DNA of 64,000 bases from Durio zibethinus (lineage: Eukaryota; Streptophyta; Magnoliopsida; Malvales; Malvaceae): assembly GCF_002303985.1 (NCBI RefSeq), contig NW_019167926.1, positions 4,298,206 through 4,362,205 on the forward strand, given 5' to 3'. The notes under the pieces were generated by a model. The model was not told the origin of the DNA. It worked only from the letters and a program-made list of their open reading frames with translations, and did not search any database. A program made the position numbers and the translations under genes. Below, one piece after another: positions 1 to 11,625 of the stretch; the stretch's first letter is position 1; every line of letters starts with the position of its first letter.

Positions 1-167
1 ATTCATTTTTATTTAATTTTAATCAAAAATATATATAAATAAAGTATTAGTAACTTTCTTGGCAGGCCAAAGGAGGTTGGTTGACTTTTTTCACTTGCAA
101 GTCTCTTTTTCTCTCCTAAACATTTATGTAGGAAAAAAAAATGAGCTTCATGGGAAAAGAAAATTAC

Positions 168-3100
168 CTCTTCAACCAAGTCAAGAAGAGATTTTGCTAG
201 CAATTCAAAACAACAATCTTCACTCCAAGGATTTGGATTGTTTCTACCCAAGAAGGTAAGTACCATTCCGCCCACCAGGTATTAATTCTTCAGAGCGTGA
301 AGTCAGAAACATTGAGAAATCCTTTTGAAATTGCTTATGCTAAGGCTTTAACTACATTGGCAGGACTTGACTTGATTTTGCCAGGTATATGTTTCCCTTG
401 TTAGTATCTTTATGTTCCGGTGGAACCTAATCATTTGCTTAAATTCATAGAGACAAAATAGGTTACTATGCTTTAATAACAAGGCAAATGAAGATTAGCC
501 CATTGATCTCCTTCTTGGACTAAGAAAATAACTGATTAATAATGGAGAATTGGACATAAAGCTGACCTTTGAGGGCCAATGAATACTAGTTGAAGAGTGT
601 ACAAAGTGAAGATTCGACTTGGAAAGAGTCTGCCATAGAAAGAACCTGGAATTCCTACTATAAAACAAGGCTTCAGTTTGTCTCCCGTCTTTTTCTCAAG
701 CGTTTCATACAAAGTAGGGACTGACCGGAAAACGGCGTTGAAATCATTTCCTGGAAGATCATTTAGAAACACTCGAACCTCTGGAAATTTCACTTCTGCT
801 TGTTGGTATATAATCCCATGGTTGGAGTCAATGACTTGAGATATGATGAGGAAGGTGTTAGGACCCGAAGAGCAACCCAAGTCTGCTAACGTGCTTGTTT
901 GTAGAATTTTGCTGAACATTTCTTTTATGGTATCGTCTAGGATGGGCAGTACCTTTGATACTATTGTTTTCTTAAAGATTACAAAAAAAAATCTAGTCAA
1001 TACTTGTCACGCCCCGAATCGAGGTATAACACGGTCATATTACCTTGAAGAAAATCTCAAAGTAATACGAAGCCTTATTTCTTAAATATTCTAAAATTCT
1101 TCAATAAAACAATATACCAAGTAAAATTCATATCTTTAATCCAACTGATGATATATCTTTATATATCCAAATACAAACCATATAAAATACAAAACTGCCT
1201 CTTAAAATCTCATTGGCCAACATATTCTCTAACAATTAAGTAATCATACTCATTTCATCTTCTAGCTTCACATAAGACTAACCAAACTTATCACTTAGTC
1301 ATCTGTAAAGAAAAAGTAAAAGGGGAATGAGCAAACCACAACTCAGTAAGTATAGGCTCACACACCTTATCAGATCAAGCATCGTTTTCTTACACATCAT
1401 ATAGATCATTCAAAACATTCATCAAATCATAATATCAAAACATTTCAAGATCATCGTTTTGTCAAATATTTCATAAATTCATAAATCAATGTCAAAATAT
1501 GTCACTTCATAAATCATTGTAAAATATGCTATCATTCAAACATCATAATCAAACCAAATCATGGATCAATCATTAAAAATCATCATTATCATAAATCATC
1601 ATTATCATTCAAATCGTTAGCTACGGTCAGTGCTATAACCCGAGACATTGGTTGTATTGACAATTTTATTCTCATGATCATTACTAACTATTATAACCCG
1701 TTAGGCAAGGCGTACACTAACTACTATTACCCATTAGCCAGCGTCGTAGAACTAGCTCTGGTGTCGATGATCCCACTTCCCAGGGATGTAAAAAAACGTA
1801 GCCATCACAAAATCATTCTTTAATCATAAATCATTTTCTTATTTCATTCATAAGCATGATCCATCATTTATATAAAGAAACACAAAATAATCATATGCTT
1901 GATTCTATTTTCATATATCGAAAATAAAGAAATAAAACATTCATTCATTTAAAAACATATATATATATATATATACATAGATTTGAAAATAAACAAAGTG
2001 TGTGAGATTCTACTTACCTCCATTCGATTCCACCACTTAGTTTTTCCCCCCAAAATAATTAATGGCCTATCCAAGATCATTTCAATAGATCAGAATTTAA
2101 TCAACCCTTTTTGAGACCATTTATACAAAAATCAACTAAGTTACACAAAGGGTTAACTTAACTAATTAATACTGGCAGCCTGATCTCTTTTCATTAAAAC
2201 AGTCATATCTCAATATATACAAATCAGAATTATGATCTCTTTAATACGTTCGAAACTAGACTTAATAAGCTTTCTAACCATATATGGCACACCTCGTAAT
2301 TCCTTGTAGATTAATTATAACAATTTTTGAAATCCACGTCATATACTGCTGCCAAACAGCCTATATACCTTCTAATAAAAACTATATATTTATTCACAGG
2401 AAACTCCAAATTCAATTCCGCTTGTTTTATTGGAAAGTAGACTCAATAAGCTTTCCAAATATATATGGCTTAATCTGTAAATCCTTGTATATAAATTAAG
2501 AAGAATTTCGTAATTCAACCTTGATGTTGTTGTCTTACAGCCTGCATATCCTTAAGTTAAAATTAGACAACTCTTCATAGAAAACTCGGATTTGACTTTC
2601 GTTTGTTTCATTAGAAACTAGATTCAACATGCTTTCCAATGATATATAATAATCATTGCAATAATCTATCCATTAATGCAAAATTCTATTTTAATTCATT
2701 ATTACAAATCATAACATCTCATCCAAAAATAGAATTTCTCCTTCAATCTTTAAAAACTCAAATCCTTACTTTCAGCCTTCAAACTCTATTCAATAATCAT
2801 CAATAAATCTTAAGAACATGAAATAAACAAAGCTCAGTAATTCACCCAAATAGATCATGAAGATTAATGAAAGATTTCATGATTTCATGATTTTTCTTAG
2901 TTTTGCTCTCAAAACTTTAACTCCAAATAATAGCAATCAACTTGATATTTCTTTTCAAATAAAAAGAGGGCATGTACTCACCTTTAAGGGATTAACTTGA
3001 TAGTAGCCTCTGATTGTGAATCTCATTTTTCATATTCTCTAACCCTAAGGAAGATGAGGAAGAAGAACTTTATTTCTTTTCTGTTTCACGATAGTTAGGT

Positions 3101-3340
3101 TTCCTTTCATCTAATACTTCAATCATTTTTCTTTTACTAAATAATGTCTTAATAAATTGATGGGCTTTAGTATTAGTCTAATCCAATTATTATTTGGGCT
3201 GAGGTATTACAGTACTCAAGTTTATAAGTTAGTAAATACTCTATCAGAATTGATCAGATGATTTAAACAGGTGAAAGAGAGAAAGAGACTTGTAGAAGGG
3301 AATTGTTTGCATAGCTGATTTCTTTATCTCCTGGATTCAT
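168..3340 (-). pseudogene. SABATH carboxyl-methyltransferase pseudogene, 3' end off window
   Basis: This is a decayed paralogue of the intact SABATH gene 2 kb downstream. Exon 1 (3290-3340) reads MNPGDKEISYANNSLLQ. Exon 2 (567-970) keeps the SAM-binding motif DLGCSSGPNT and LNDLPGNDFN. Exon 3 (168-426) keeps MVLTFLGRNNPNP and EDCCFELLAK. Exon 4 would lie left of base 1. Against the intact copy, exon 2 has a one-base deletion just after the PSR triplet near base 612, exon 3 has a 5-base insertion (repeated tcaag near 385), in-frame stops and an extra g in the GGR-MVL stretch. A 2.2-kb solo LTR sits in intron 1. I infer a non-functional tandem duplicate. A truncated regulatory transcript remains possible. 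Confidence 0.88.
1005..3211 (-). mobile_element. solo LTR in intron 1 of the SABATH pseudogene
   Basis: The 2207-bp block starts TGTCACGCCCC and ends GGTATTACA on the plus strand. Read on the minus strand it starts TGTAATACC and ends GCGTGACA, the usual TG...CA termini. It is flanked by atact (1000-1004) and gtact (3212-3216), a 5-bp target duplication with one mismatch. The paralogous intron near 6750 has the empty site (tcaatattcaag). It holds no long reading frame, so it is an LTR left after recombination. Its termini match those of the LTR at 14514-16373, so both probably belong to one LTR-retrotransposon family. Confidence 0.8.
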
Positions 3341-3589
3341 GCAACTGTAAACATGTTTTCCTTTTGTCAAAACTTGCTGTGCTGATTTGCTTGTGTTTTG
3401 GCAGCAAAACACAAGAAAAACCAGAGGAGTTTCACACAATCTGATATTTCCTTCACAGGCGCATATATCTTAACCTTTTTTCCAGCGGTAGGTTTGATAT
3501 ATAAGTTGCTATAAGTGCGTTTAACCCTGCACAAGCATATATAAAAACCAAACATGAGTTAGCTTAGTGCCAAAAATAAGCATATCAAT

Positions 3590-3832
3590 AGATGTAATAA
3601 TTCTTGTATTTATATCGTATAAAAATTAAAATTTACGCATTTATATTATGTTTTATATGAAAATTATGTATCATAATTTGTATCGATATGAAAATATAAA
3701 ATATATTCTTAAATTTTTTTTAAATCTATATATAATTATTACTAAAATTTAAACTATATCACTTTTTTATTTTATATTCGTATTATGCATTGTATGGCAT
3801 TTTATATTAACAAATTTATATATCATCAACAT
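3590..3832 (+). repeat. dispersed AT-rich MITE-like repeat, copy 1
   Basis: This is one of at least ten related 190-240-bp segments in the window. The shared order is gtatttatatcgtata, then aaaatt(a/t)cgtgtcataatt, then atatataattattactaaaa, then a run of cgtat/ttat words and a closing tta(a/t)att-type end. It has no coding capacity. Confidence 0.65.
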
Positions 3833-5043
3833 ACAAACAAATGATCACAATAACAACTAATTTACTGTAAATGCATCCTCATTAATTTATAGAAAACCCA
3901 TTAGCAAGCAACAAATTATCAAAATTTTTAAGCCAAAAGTTTTAGGAGCATGTTTAAATCCATTCATTCAAAGATTTAACAAGTTTTCATGTATACTTCA
4001 TATGCTTATTAGCAGGAACTACATAACTTTTTAGGTAATGTTTAAGTTGATCCACGTAAATTTCTACTTCTAATTAAGTTACAATTCAAAAATGCATTTT
4101 TAACAGTGAATCACAAGTTTAAGCAGAGATGCTAATGCAATATGCCTTAGCCTAGGCATGGAAGAGAAGACCAAAGACTAAGAATTTGATGTAATGATGC
4201 AAAGGGACAAAAAGACATTGTGGGTGCGAATTATGGGTTTAACAAGGTCCATTTTAATTTTTATTTAAAAATAAAATAATTTTGTTAATTTAATATAATA
4301 AAAATATTATTTGATCTATTATTATTTTTTAATTATTTATTAACCAAATTATTATTTTATTTAAAAATAATTTAATAATTTTTAATAATTTATTAATTTT
4401 ATAAATTTTTAATAATATTAATTTTATAAAATCCAAACTTAAAATATTTGAAATAAAAAAAAAACTCGAGGTAATCTAAATTCAAAAAAGTCCAAAACTG
4501 AGATGACATGAATTTGCAATGATCCAAACTTAAAAAACTAAAATTTATAATCCAAAAAAACTAGAACTATAACTATATTATTTTATTTAAAAATTAAAAT
4601 GAATAAATAAATGATAAATTTTTTCTTAAACAAAAATTTTTTTCATATTAATTTAGTATATTTTTATAAATGATAATTGATACTTTTTTAATAATATATA
4701 TTGTTCGTCCTTTGTAATTGGCTTACATAATTATATCAATTGTTAAAGTTAAAATGATCAAATATTAAAATTAGATCAATACTATATTAATTAATTTTTA
4801 GATGTCATAGTTTCTTAAAATTTTTAAGTATTAATTAGTAAGGTTAAACCGATTAATTTGTAGTTTAATTATGAACCATAAGAATTAAAACAACATAAAA
4901 TCCCATGTGTTGTGCTTGAATTTTCAAGAGAACTATAAGATTTGGTTGCTTAACCTTTACTTAATCTAACATGCCAAGCTTCTTGCATCTTAATCTTTAA
5001 TTTGTGACTGAAGGCACATAATAATAACAATAAAAATGTCCCC

Positions 5044-5150
5044 AAATCTTTGGTTTAGTGGTCAAAAACATTTGAAGAGACATTAAAATTTTAGTTTCGA
5101 GTCTTTCCCTTCTCTTTGCTTATACTAAGGTTATGTCCTTCTAATACAAC
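5044..5150 (+). mobile_element. tRNA-derived SINE-like element
   Basis: A box-A-like GGTTTAGTGGTC (5052-5063) and a box-B-like AGTTTCGAGTCT (5093-5104) are spaced as in tRNA-derived SINEs. A CAA/ATA-rich tail follows. No convincing target duplication could be fixed, so the ends are approximate. Confidence 0.5.
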
Positions 5151-5463
5151 AACAACAATAATAATAATAATAATAGTAATAATAATAATGATAAAAAAAA
5201 GAGTAGAAAGATCAAAAAATAATTAATTCATATAAAGTTATTAAATCGACCCAACTATATGTATTATACGAACGAAATTATTTAAAATTATAATATGAAC
5301 ACGATACCAAGACAAACCTTTAGAAATATCCTTTATCATCGAAAAATAAACATTATGTAACTTTATTGCATCGAAATACCTCTCCTTTTAGGTAGATTCT
5401 TTAGGAGAAGGAATTAATTTTTTTTTATTCTAATAATAATAATAATAATAATATTTAAGCTCA

Positions 5464-6905
5464 CTACTTCTTGGTGAATGAAATGAGAATGTTAACCGTC
5501 TTGCCCTTGTTTGGATCACCTAGATGCTCGGCAACACGTGTTGCAAACCTCGTGAATAACCTGTCAATTATAGCGTCTCCAAAATGGAAAGAAATCATTT
5601 GTTCCACAGCTGCTCTAATTGTATTCGAAAAGTATTGCCCACTTTGGCACTTGCCCAACTCGCTGTCTTTGTAATGAACATCGTCTCTAGGATCCCAATC
5701 CACTTCAAAAACTTTCAGTTTGTCAATACCAAACGATCCCTCCTTTTGAACAATCTCACATACTTCTTCTTTGTGAGGTTTGTACAATGGAAGGTTAAAA
5801 GAATCAACACCAGCCTCTTTTACAAGCCCCTACAACCAAATATATAGACACATGCATTGTATAAAATTTTGATTTGGTAAATGGGTTTGGGTTAATGAGT
5901 TGAATGGGAGATGAAAATTACCTGTGCAACCAAGTCAACAAGAGTTTTTCCTAGCAATGCAAAACAACAATCTTCAGCTTCAGTACAGGGATTTGGGTTG
6001 TTTCTACACAAGAAGGTAAGCACCATTCGCCCTCCAGCTATAAGTTCTTGGGAGCGTGAGCTTAGAAACTTTGAGAAATCTTTTTGGAATTGCTCTGCAT
6101 AGGCTTTAACTACATTGGCAGGACTTGATTCCGCTATGCATATGTTTCCCTTGTTGATATTCTTAACTTCCGGTGGAACCTAACCATTTACTCAAATTCA
6201 AATTCAAAGAGACAAAACAGGTTACTATAATAATTAAAACAAACTATAGCAAATGAAAATCTGTAAAAATATGTAATTGATTGACAACGGACAATTGGGT
6301 ACATAATGCTGACCTGTGACAGCCAATGAAGACTATTAGAAGAATGTATAAAATGAAGGCTTCGGCTTGGAACAAGTCTGCCATAGAAAGAACCTGGCAC
6401 TCCCACTATGAAACAAGGCTCGAGCATGTCTCCTTTCTGTTTTTGAAGTCCTTCGTAGAAAGTAGGGACTGATCGGAATATTGCATTGAAATCATTTCCT
6501 GGAAGATCGTTGAGGAACACTCTAGCTTCAGGAAACTTTAATTGTGCTTGTTGGCATATCCCATGGATGGAGTCAATGACTTGAGATATTATGAGGAAGG
6601 TGTTAGGACCTGAAGAGCAACCCAAGTCTGCTATCTCAAACGTGCTTATTGGGAAATTTTTGCTGAACACATCTTTGATGGTATCGTCTAGGGTGGGCAA
6701 CACTTTTGATATTATTGTTTTCTTAAAGATTAACACAAGAAAATCTAGTCAATATTCAAGTTTATGATGACAGATAATTTAAATAAAATAATAGTAAATG
6801 TAAAATATGTCAAAGAGAGAAAGAGACTTGTAGAAGAGAATTGTTGGCATAACTAATTTCCTTATATCCTGGATTCATGCAATGAACGTAATTTGCTGGA
6901 AACAT
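5464..6905 (-). CDS. SABATH carboxyl methyltransferase (salicylate/benzoate/jasmonate type)
   Basis: A complete four-exon gene: 6828-6905, 6314-6721, 5922-6179 and 5464-5829. All introns are phase 0 GT-AG. The product is 369 aa, the usual SABATH length. SABATH enzymes move a methyl group from S-adenosylmethionine to small carboxylic acids (salicylate, benzoate, jasmonate, IAA) or to purine alkaloids. Visible motifs are MNPGYKEISYANNSLLQ (residues 10-26, SAM and substrate pocket), DLGCSSGPNT (58-67), LNDLPGNDFN (96-105) and SLHWLSQ (156-162). The aromatic Trp of the substrate clamp is present. The residue before it is His where salicylate-preferring enzymes usually have Met, so benzoate-like or other acids are plausible. 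The start ATG (6903-6905) gives MFPANYVHC before the conserved block. The exact substrate cannot be read from sequence. Confidence 0.92.
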
Positions 6906-7258
6906 GTTTTCCTTTTTCAAAACTTGCTGTGCTGATTTACTTGCTGAAGCCTGCTCAAGCTCATATACCTGAAGACTGAGAGCCTGACTCTGACATATAT
7001 CTCAGCTATAATCTATTGGATCCTTCGCTTCCTAACTAAATATTGAAAGGATAATGGGCTTTTAGCCCTTGGATTCCATCACACTTTCGAGGTTGGAATC
7101 CAGTTAGGATTGAGATCGGTTTGCGTACCCATGCAGATTTTGTTTGTGAAAGAAAAGAAATCACAGCAATTTATGACAGCAAGAAAAGTATAAATTAATT
7201 TATACCTGGCACACTGGTCAAGATAAGATTAAAAGATAAAATTTTATGATTAATACAT

Positions 7259-7514
7259 TATTTCTTCCGTTCTAAAATATTTATCATGCATTAATTTTTA
7301 TAGAATTAAAAAAAAGATTTGATTTTAATACATTTAATAATGAAATTTAATTTTTTATAAAATTAAAATTTTATGATTTTTAATGTCAATAAATTTTAAA
7401 AATCATTTTAAAATATAAAAATAAGAATTTTAGATATTCGAAAAAGAAAATAAGATATAATTTTGAACTATTTCAAAAAAGAAAAATAAATAAAAAAATG
7501 TGATAGAGAGAGTA
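7259..7514. mobile_element. Stowaway-like MITE (degenerate)
   Basis: The segment starts TA-TTTCTTCCGTTCTAAAATA and ends GTGATAGAGAGAG-TA. This is close to the classic plant Stowaway ends (CTCCCTCCGTTC...) with a TA target duplication. At 256 bp, AT-rich and without coding capacity it fits a Tc1/mariner-derived MITE. The inverted repeats are eroded. Confidence 0.6.
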
Positions 7515-7769
7515 CTTTTTTTAATTTAACGAAAACAATACATTAAATATAAAAAAATTTAGTTATATAATATTTTAAATTTTATAATATATTTTAAAAT
7601 TTTAACTATTCTTAACTAATGCTTATAAGCAACTTTTTTTTTTTTTGATAAAGCATATAAGCACATGTTAAATGGGCGGGCAATTAACTTTGTTCGTACA
7701 CATAAGTAATTAAATGCTGATGGAGTTAAGTTATAACATTTTCCTAAATTATAAATAAATAATTATCTT

Positions 7770-7865
7770 TAATTTTTTGATCTAGTGACTAAAAAAATCT
7801 TAAAGAAAATACTAAGATTGAGATTCAACTTCAACTTCCTCCTTTCTTTTTGTTGTAAGACTCTG
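7770..7865 (+). mobile_element. tRNA-derived SINE-like element (degenerate)
   Basis: A box-A-like TGATCTAGTGACT (7778-7790) and a box-B-like GATTGAGATTCAA (7826-7838) are followed by a pyrimidine-rich part and an A-rich tail, the same layout as the element at 5044. The flanks share aataatta, which may be an eroded target duplication. Ends are approximate. Confidence 0.4.
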
Positions 7866-8429
7866 CCTTTTTTTAAAAAAAAATAAAAAAAATAATTAAA
7901 ATGGGTGCGCACCAAAGATATGATAAAGTAGACAAATAAATAATATGATTGTGAACTAACGTCCAAATAGATTAATATATAAAATTACGATAAAAAATTG
8001 GTGGTGACCCTTCTTCAATCCTTTAAGGTTAGGTGCTTAACATTTAATAAATAAATCTTAAAAAGAGCTAGGTGAGAGAGAGCAGGTAAGTAACATTTAA
8101 TCATAGTGATATAATATTATATATGCTCAGGATCTCAATACAAATTTCAATATTAGATTTGCTACAGATAGCTGATTTTGTGTTCTTTTCAACAACAGTT
8201 GCCCTCATTATAAAATATTTGATATTTTCATTCATAAAGTATAAGTAATATAAATATAAATATAAATAAAAATATATAGTGTTGGTTCAGGTGGAAGCCA
8301 TGTTTAGGTAACTAGTGTATTAATAAAATTCATGCTATTAATGTAAAATTAGCAAAAAAGTGGAAGATTCATGTCTGCTTTATTTATTTTACCTGTAGGC
8401 GGTGGGGACAGATGGTTTTGTGTCAAAGA

Positions 8430-8666
8430 TAGACCTGATAATTTGTGTTATTATGTCGTATAAAATATTATATTTATATTATATTTTATATAAAAATCGC
8501 GTGTCATAATTTGTGTCAATATAAAAATATAAAATATAATTTGTTTAATTTTAGTAAACCTATATATAATTTTTCTAAAATTTTTAAGTCGTATTATCTT
8601 CAAATTCTTTATTCGTATCATTTTTATATCGTATTATTATATCATATTTTAAATTATTAAGTTTAG
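8430..8666 (+). repeat. dispersed MITE-like repeat, copy 2
   Basis: Starts TAGACCTGATAATTTGTG and ends AAATTATTAAGTTTAG, giving short imperfect terminal inverted repeats. The flanks share CAAAG (tgtcaaaga on the left, ccaaaggca on the right), a possible target duplication. Confidence 0.65.
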
Positions 8667-8696
8667 CCAAAGGCAAAAAAATAGTGTTGAATATAT

Positions 8697-8942
8697 CTTA
8701 CAATTTGTGTATTCATGTCATATCCTATAAAATATTAAAATTTGTGTATTTATATTGTGTTTTATATTAAAATCATGTGTTATAATTCATGTTTGATACG
8801 AAAATATAAAATATTTTTTTTAATTTTATTAAATTCATATATAATTATTACTAAAATTTTAAATTATATTATTTTTATATTTTATTTTTGTATTGTATTT
8901 ATATTATATTATCGTATCGTATTTTACATCATCAAATCTTGT
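8697..8942 (+). repeat. dispersed MITE-like repeat, copy 3
   Basis: Same family and orientation as the copy at 8430, only about 30 bp downstream. It ends with TTTTACATCATCAAATCTTG. Two adjacent copies in the same direction suggest tandem insertion or local duplication. Confidence 0.6.
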
Positions 8943-10204
8943 GTGGAAGTGGTTGTGAGGGAAAGGTGAGATCAGTATAACTCACCCAAATCCAAATGGT
9001 AACTAAAACTTTAGGCTCTGGGGTTTGCAGTTTGCTGAATAACAATGGGGGAAATTGAAGCTGAAAGACAAGAATCAAACCAAGGTGCCATTTTTACCTC
9101 CAAAAGTCCAAATAATAATTTCATAACCTAAGAACCAAAACCAATATCCTTCGCATGCTGTAATTTTCAATAATTTTGTAATGCAAGTAAACAAAATTAC
9201 TACAACGTTGTAATCCTAATCAAACATATGATGAATGAACAAGAAGTGGATAATGAACCAGCATATTTGAATCACCAAATGCAGCTCAGTGCTGTATTCA
9301 TTCTTCCATCGCATCTCCATCTTCAATTACCTCTACTTTTCCCTTAATGGTGTGGTCTTTGTCATTAGAACCTCTGCACACCATAGAAGATTGAGTTTAC
9401 TGCAATTGCATCCCTGAAATAATGCAAAAATATGTAAAAAAAAAAAACATTCTCTATTAATTTTTATCACTATTTAACGTATTTATAATTATATTTAATA
9501 TAAAATAATAAAAATTAATTGACTTATAAAATATTATAAATAGAGTAAAATTTGAAAGAATTAAATCTAATATTTAATTTATTATGATTGAATTTTTATA
9601 TTACATAGTGAGCGTTATAATTTTATTTTTAAAAGTATAAATTATTTTATCGAGTTTAAGCTTTTGTTATTTGAATGATTTTTATTTTAAAATTATTTGT
9701 CTTACATATCTTATCTTATTATATGCTAATAACAACATACCCTAAAGTAATTTATAATATTTATATATTAGTAAACAATGTAAGTTATGAATATTTTTAT
9801 TTTTTATTCACATTAATCATATTATTGTTTATATAATAAATTAATCTTTCAAGATCTTATTTTCATATATAGTTAGTGGAATGAATTGTAAGATAGAAAA
9901 TGTAATTCACATTCATGCATTTTATCTTCTTATCAATGCACTGATATAATAGATATAGATATAATAGATGTTGTGTTATATGTTATAGATAAGAAGTTTC
10001 TTGGATTATAACAGAAAACAGATGTTGTAATAAAATATTTGGGTTTTGGAATCTATATTTTATTTTAAATTTTATATATTTACCCAATCCTTATTTCCTT
10101 TAGAAATTCTTAATAGAGAAGACAAGACTAAGATGAAGTATTAGTTACATGAGCTATTTAGATAAATAAAATGTAAATAAATATATATTTTTAAATAAAC
10201 ATGA

Positions 10205-10428
10205 TGATTCGTGTATTTATATCATATAAAATATTAAAATTTATGTATTTATATTTTTTTTATATGAAAATTACGTATCACAGTTTTTGTCAATATGAAA
10301 ACATGAAAATTTTTTTTGTTTAAATCATATATAATTATTATTAAAATTTTAATTAGTATCACTTTTATATCATTTATTCATATCATATTCGTATTATATT
10401 ATCATATTATATTTTAAATTGTTAGGTC
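10205..10428 (+). repeat. dispersed MITE-like repeat, copy 4
   Basis: Starts near GATTCGTGTATTTATATC and ends near TTTTAAATTGTTAGGTCTA. It carries the internal TCATATATAATTATTATTAA block shared by the family. Confidence 0.6.
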
Positions 10429-11625
10429 TACTTTTACTTTAAAAATATTGGGAGCTTTAACGTGTAGTATCATTATTCTAATTGCTTGAGGTTATTCATC
10501 TATGAACAGAGAGCATATTTTTATTCTAATTATGCAACTATTCAATTACAATAAATAATTAATATATATATATATATATATATATAAAGAGTTAATGACT
10601 TTGCTATGTCTTACGATTGAATTTTTGTTTTAAGCTACAGGTTTACCACAATTTGTTTATTTAAAAATTTTTATTACTTGTGTTAGAGAAAAGAACACCT
10701 TCATGCTTGAAGATTAAAATTTTTTTTTATCTAAAATTCAAAATGCAAATCTTCCAAAAAAAAAACGCACCGAGTACCATTTCAAATTATCTACATGCGG
10801 TCGGTATCTTAATTAAAAGCGTTCATGAATTAGATAGGATCAGGTTCGAATCGAATCTATATTTGATATTAATAATTTATATATTTGTTTAAGATTGATT
10901 TGATCCGATATTTTAAACTTCAAAATTTTTTAAGTCCAACTCTAATTGAAAAAATGAATTTCAAATTCATCTATTAAACTTAACTTATATAATAAAAAAT
11001 TTAAAAAATCTTTTTAAAAATAAAATATAAAATATAAAAATATAAAATATATATATACTTATATAATTATAATGTTTTAACTATATATATTTTATTTGGG
11101 TTGGGCCAAGTTTAGGTTTTAATTTTTTTTATTTAAAATTTAACTTAAAATTTAAACAAATATAAAAATTATGCTTAAATTCGTTTAATGAATTTTAATT
11201 TTTTATTTAGACTCTTTCAAAACTTAAACAAATCTTCAGAATGGAACAAAAGGCCTAATCTAACCTCCACTTCCCTACCTTTCTTTCTTTCTTTCCTTTT
11301 TTCTTTCTTACCGTTGAATGGTATAGGCAACCTTCGTATCAATATCACTGTCATATTTGGCGAAAAAAAATCATGCATAAAAAACAAACACTTTTGCACA
11401 AGACACACGGTATAATTTAATTATATTCCATAAACATAAAATTTCTTGAGGAGTTTCAAGACTAAAGCAATTCATCAGACTAACAATGGCTTATAGCTAG
11501 CCTTCCACTGACCATAAAGGTAAAACAAATACGTGGTTGAGTGAACACAACGGATCAACTGACGCATTCCTCCTTTACGTACATGTTAATTATTCTCCTT
11601 TATATATTTTGTCACTTGAAGATTT

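Larger units (their letters stand above)
3341..5463. other. AT-rich spacer between SABATH copies
   Basis: No gene is seen. The spacer contains one copy of the dispersed TAGAYTTGRTAA repeat (3590-3832), a tRNA-like SINE candidate (5044-5150) and ATA/AAT microsatellites near 5156-5190 and 5435-5452. The short reading frame at 3367-3555 on the minus strand has no coding look. Confidence 0.6.
6906..11625. other. repeat-rich spacer between SABATH gene and P450 gene
   Basis: No convincing protein gene is seen. It contains a Stowaway-like MITE (7259-7514), a SINE-like element (7770-7865), three copies of the dispersed repeat (8430-8666, 8697-8942, 10205-10428), a (TA)n tract near 10561-10585 and an AT-rich stretch at 10800-11220 that looks like an old dispersed repeat. 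A short terminal-exon-like fragment on the minus strand near 9300-9375 is discussed among the findings. Confidence 0.55.
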
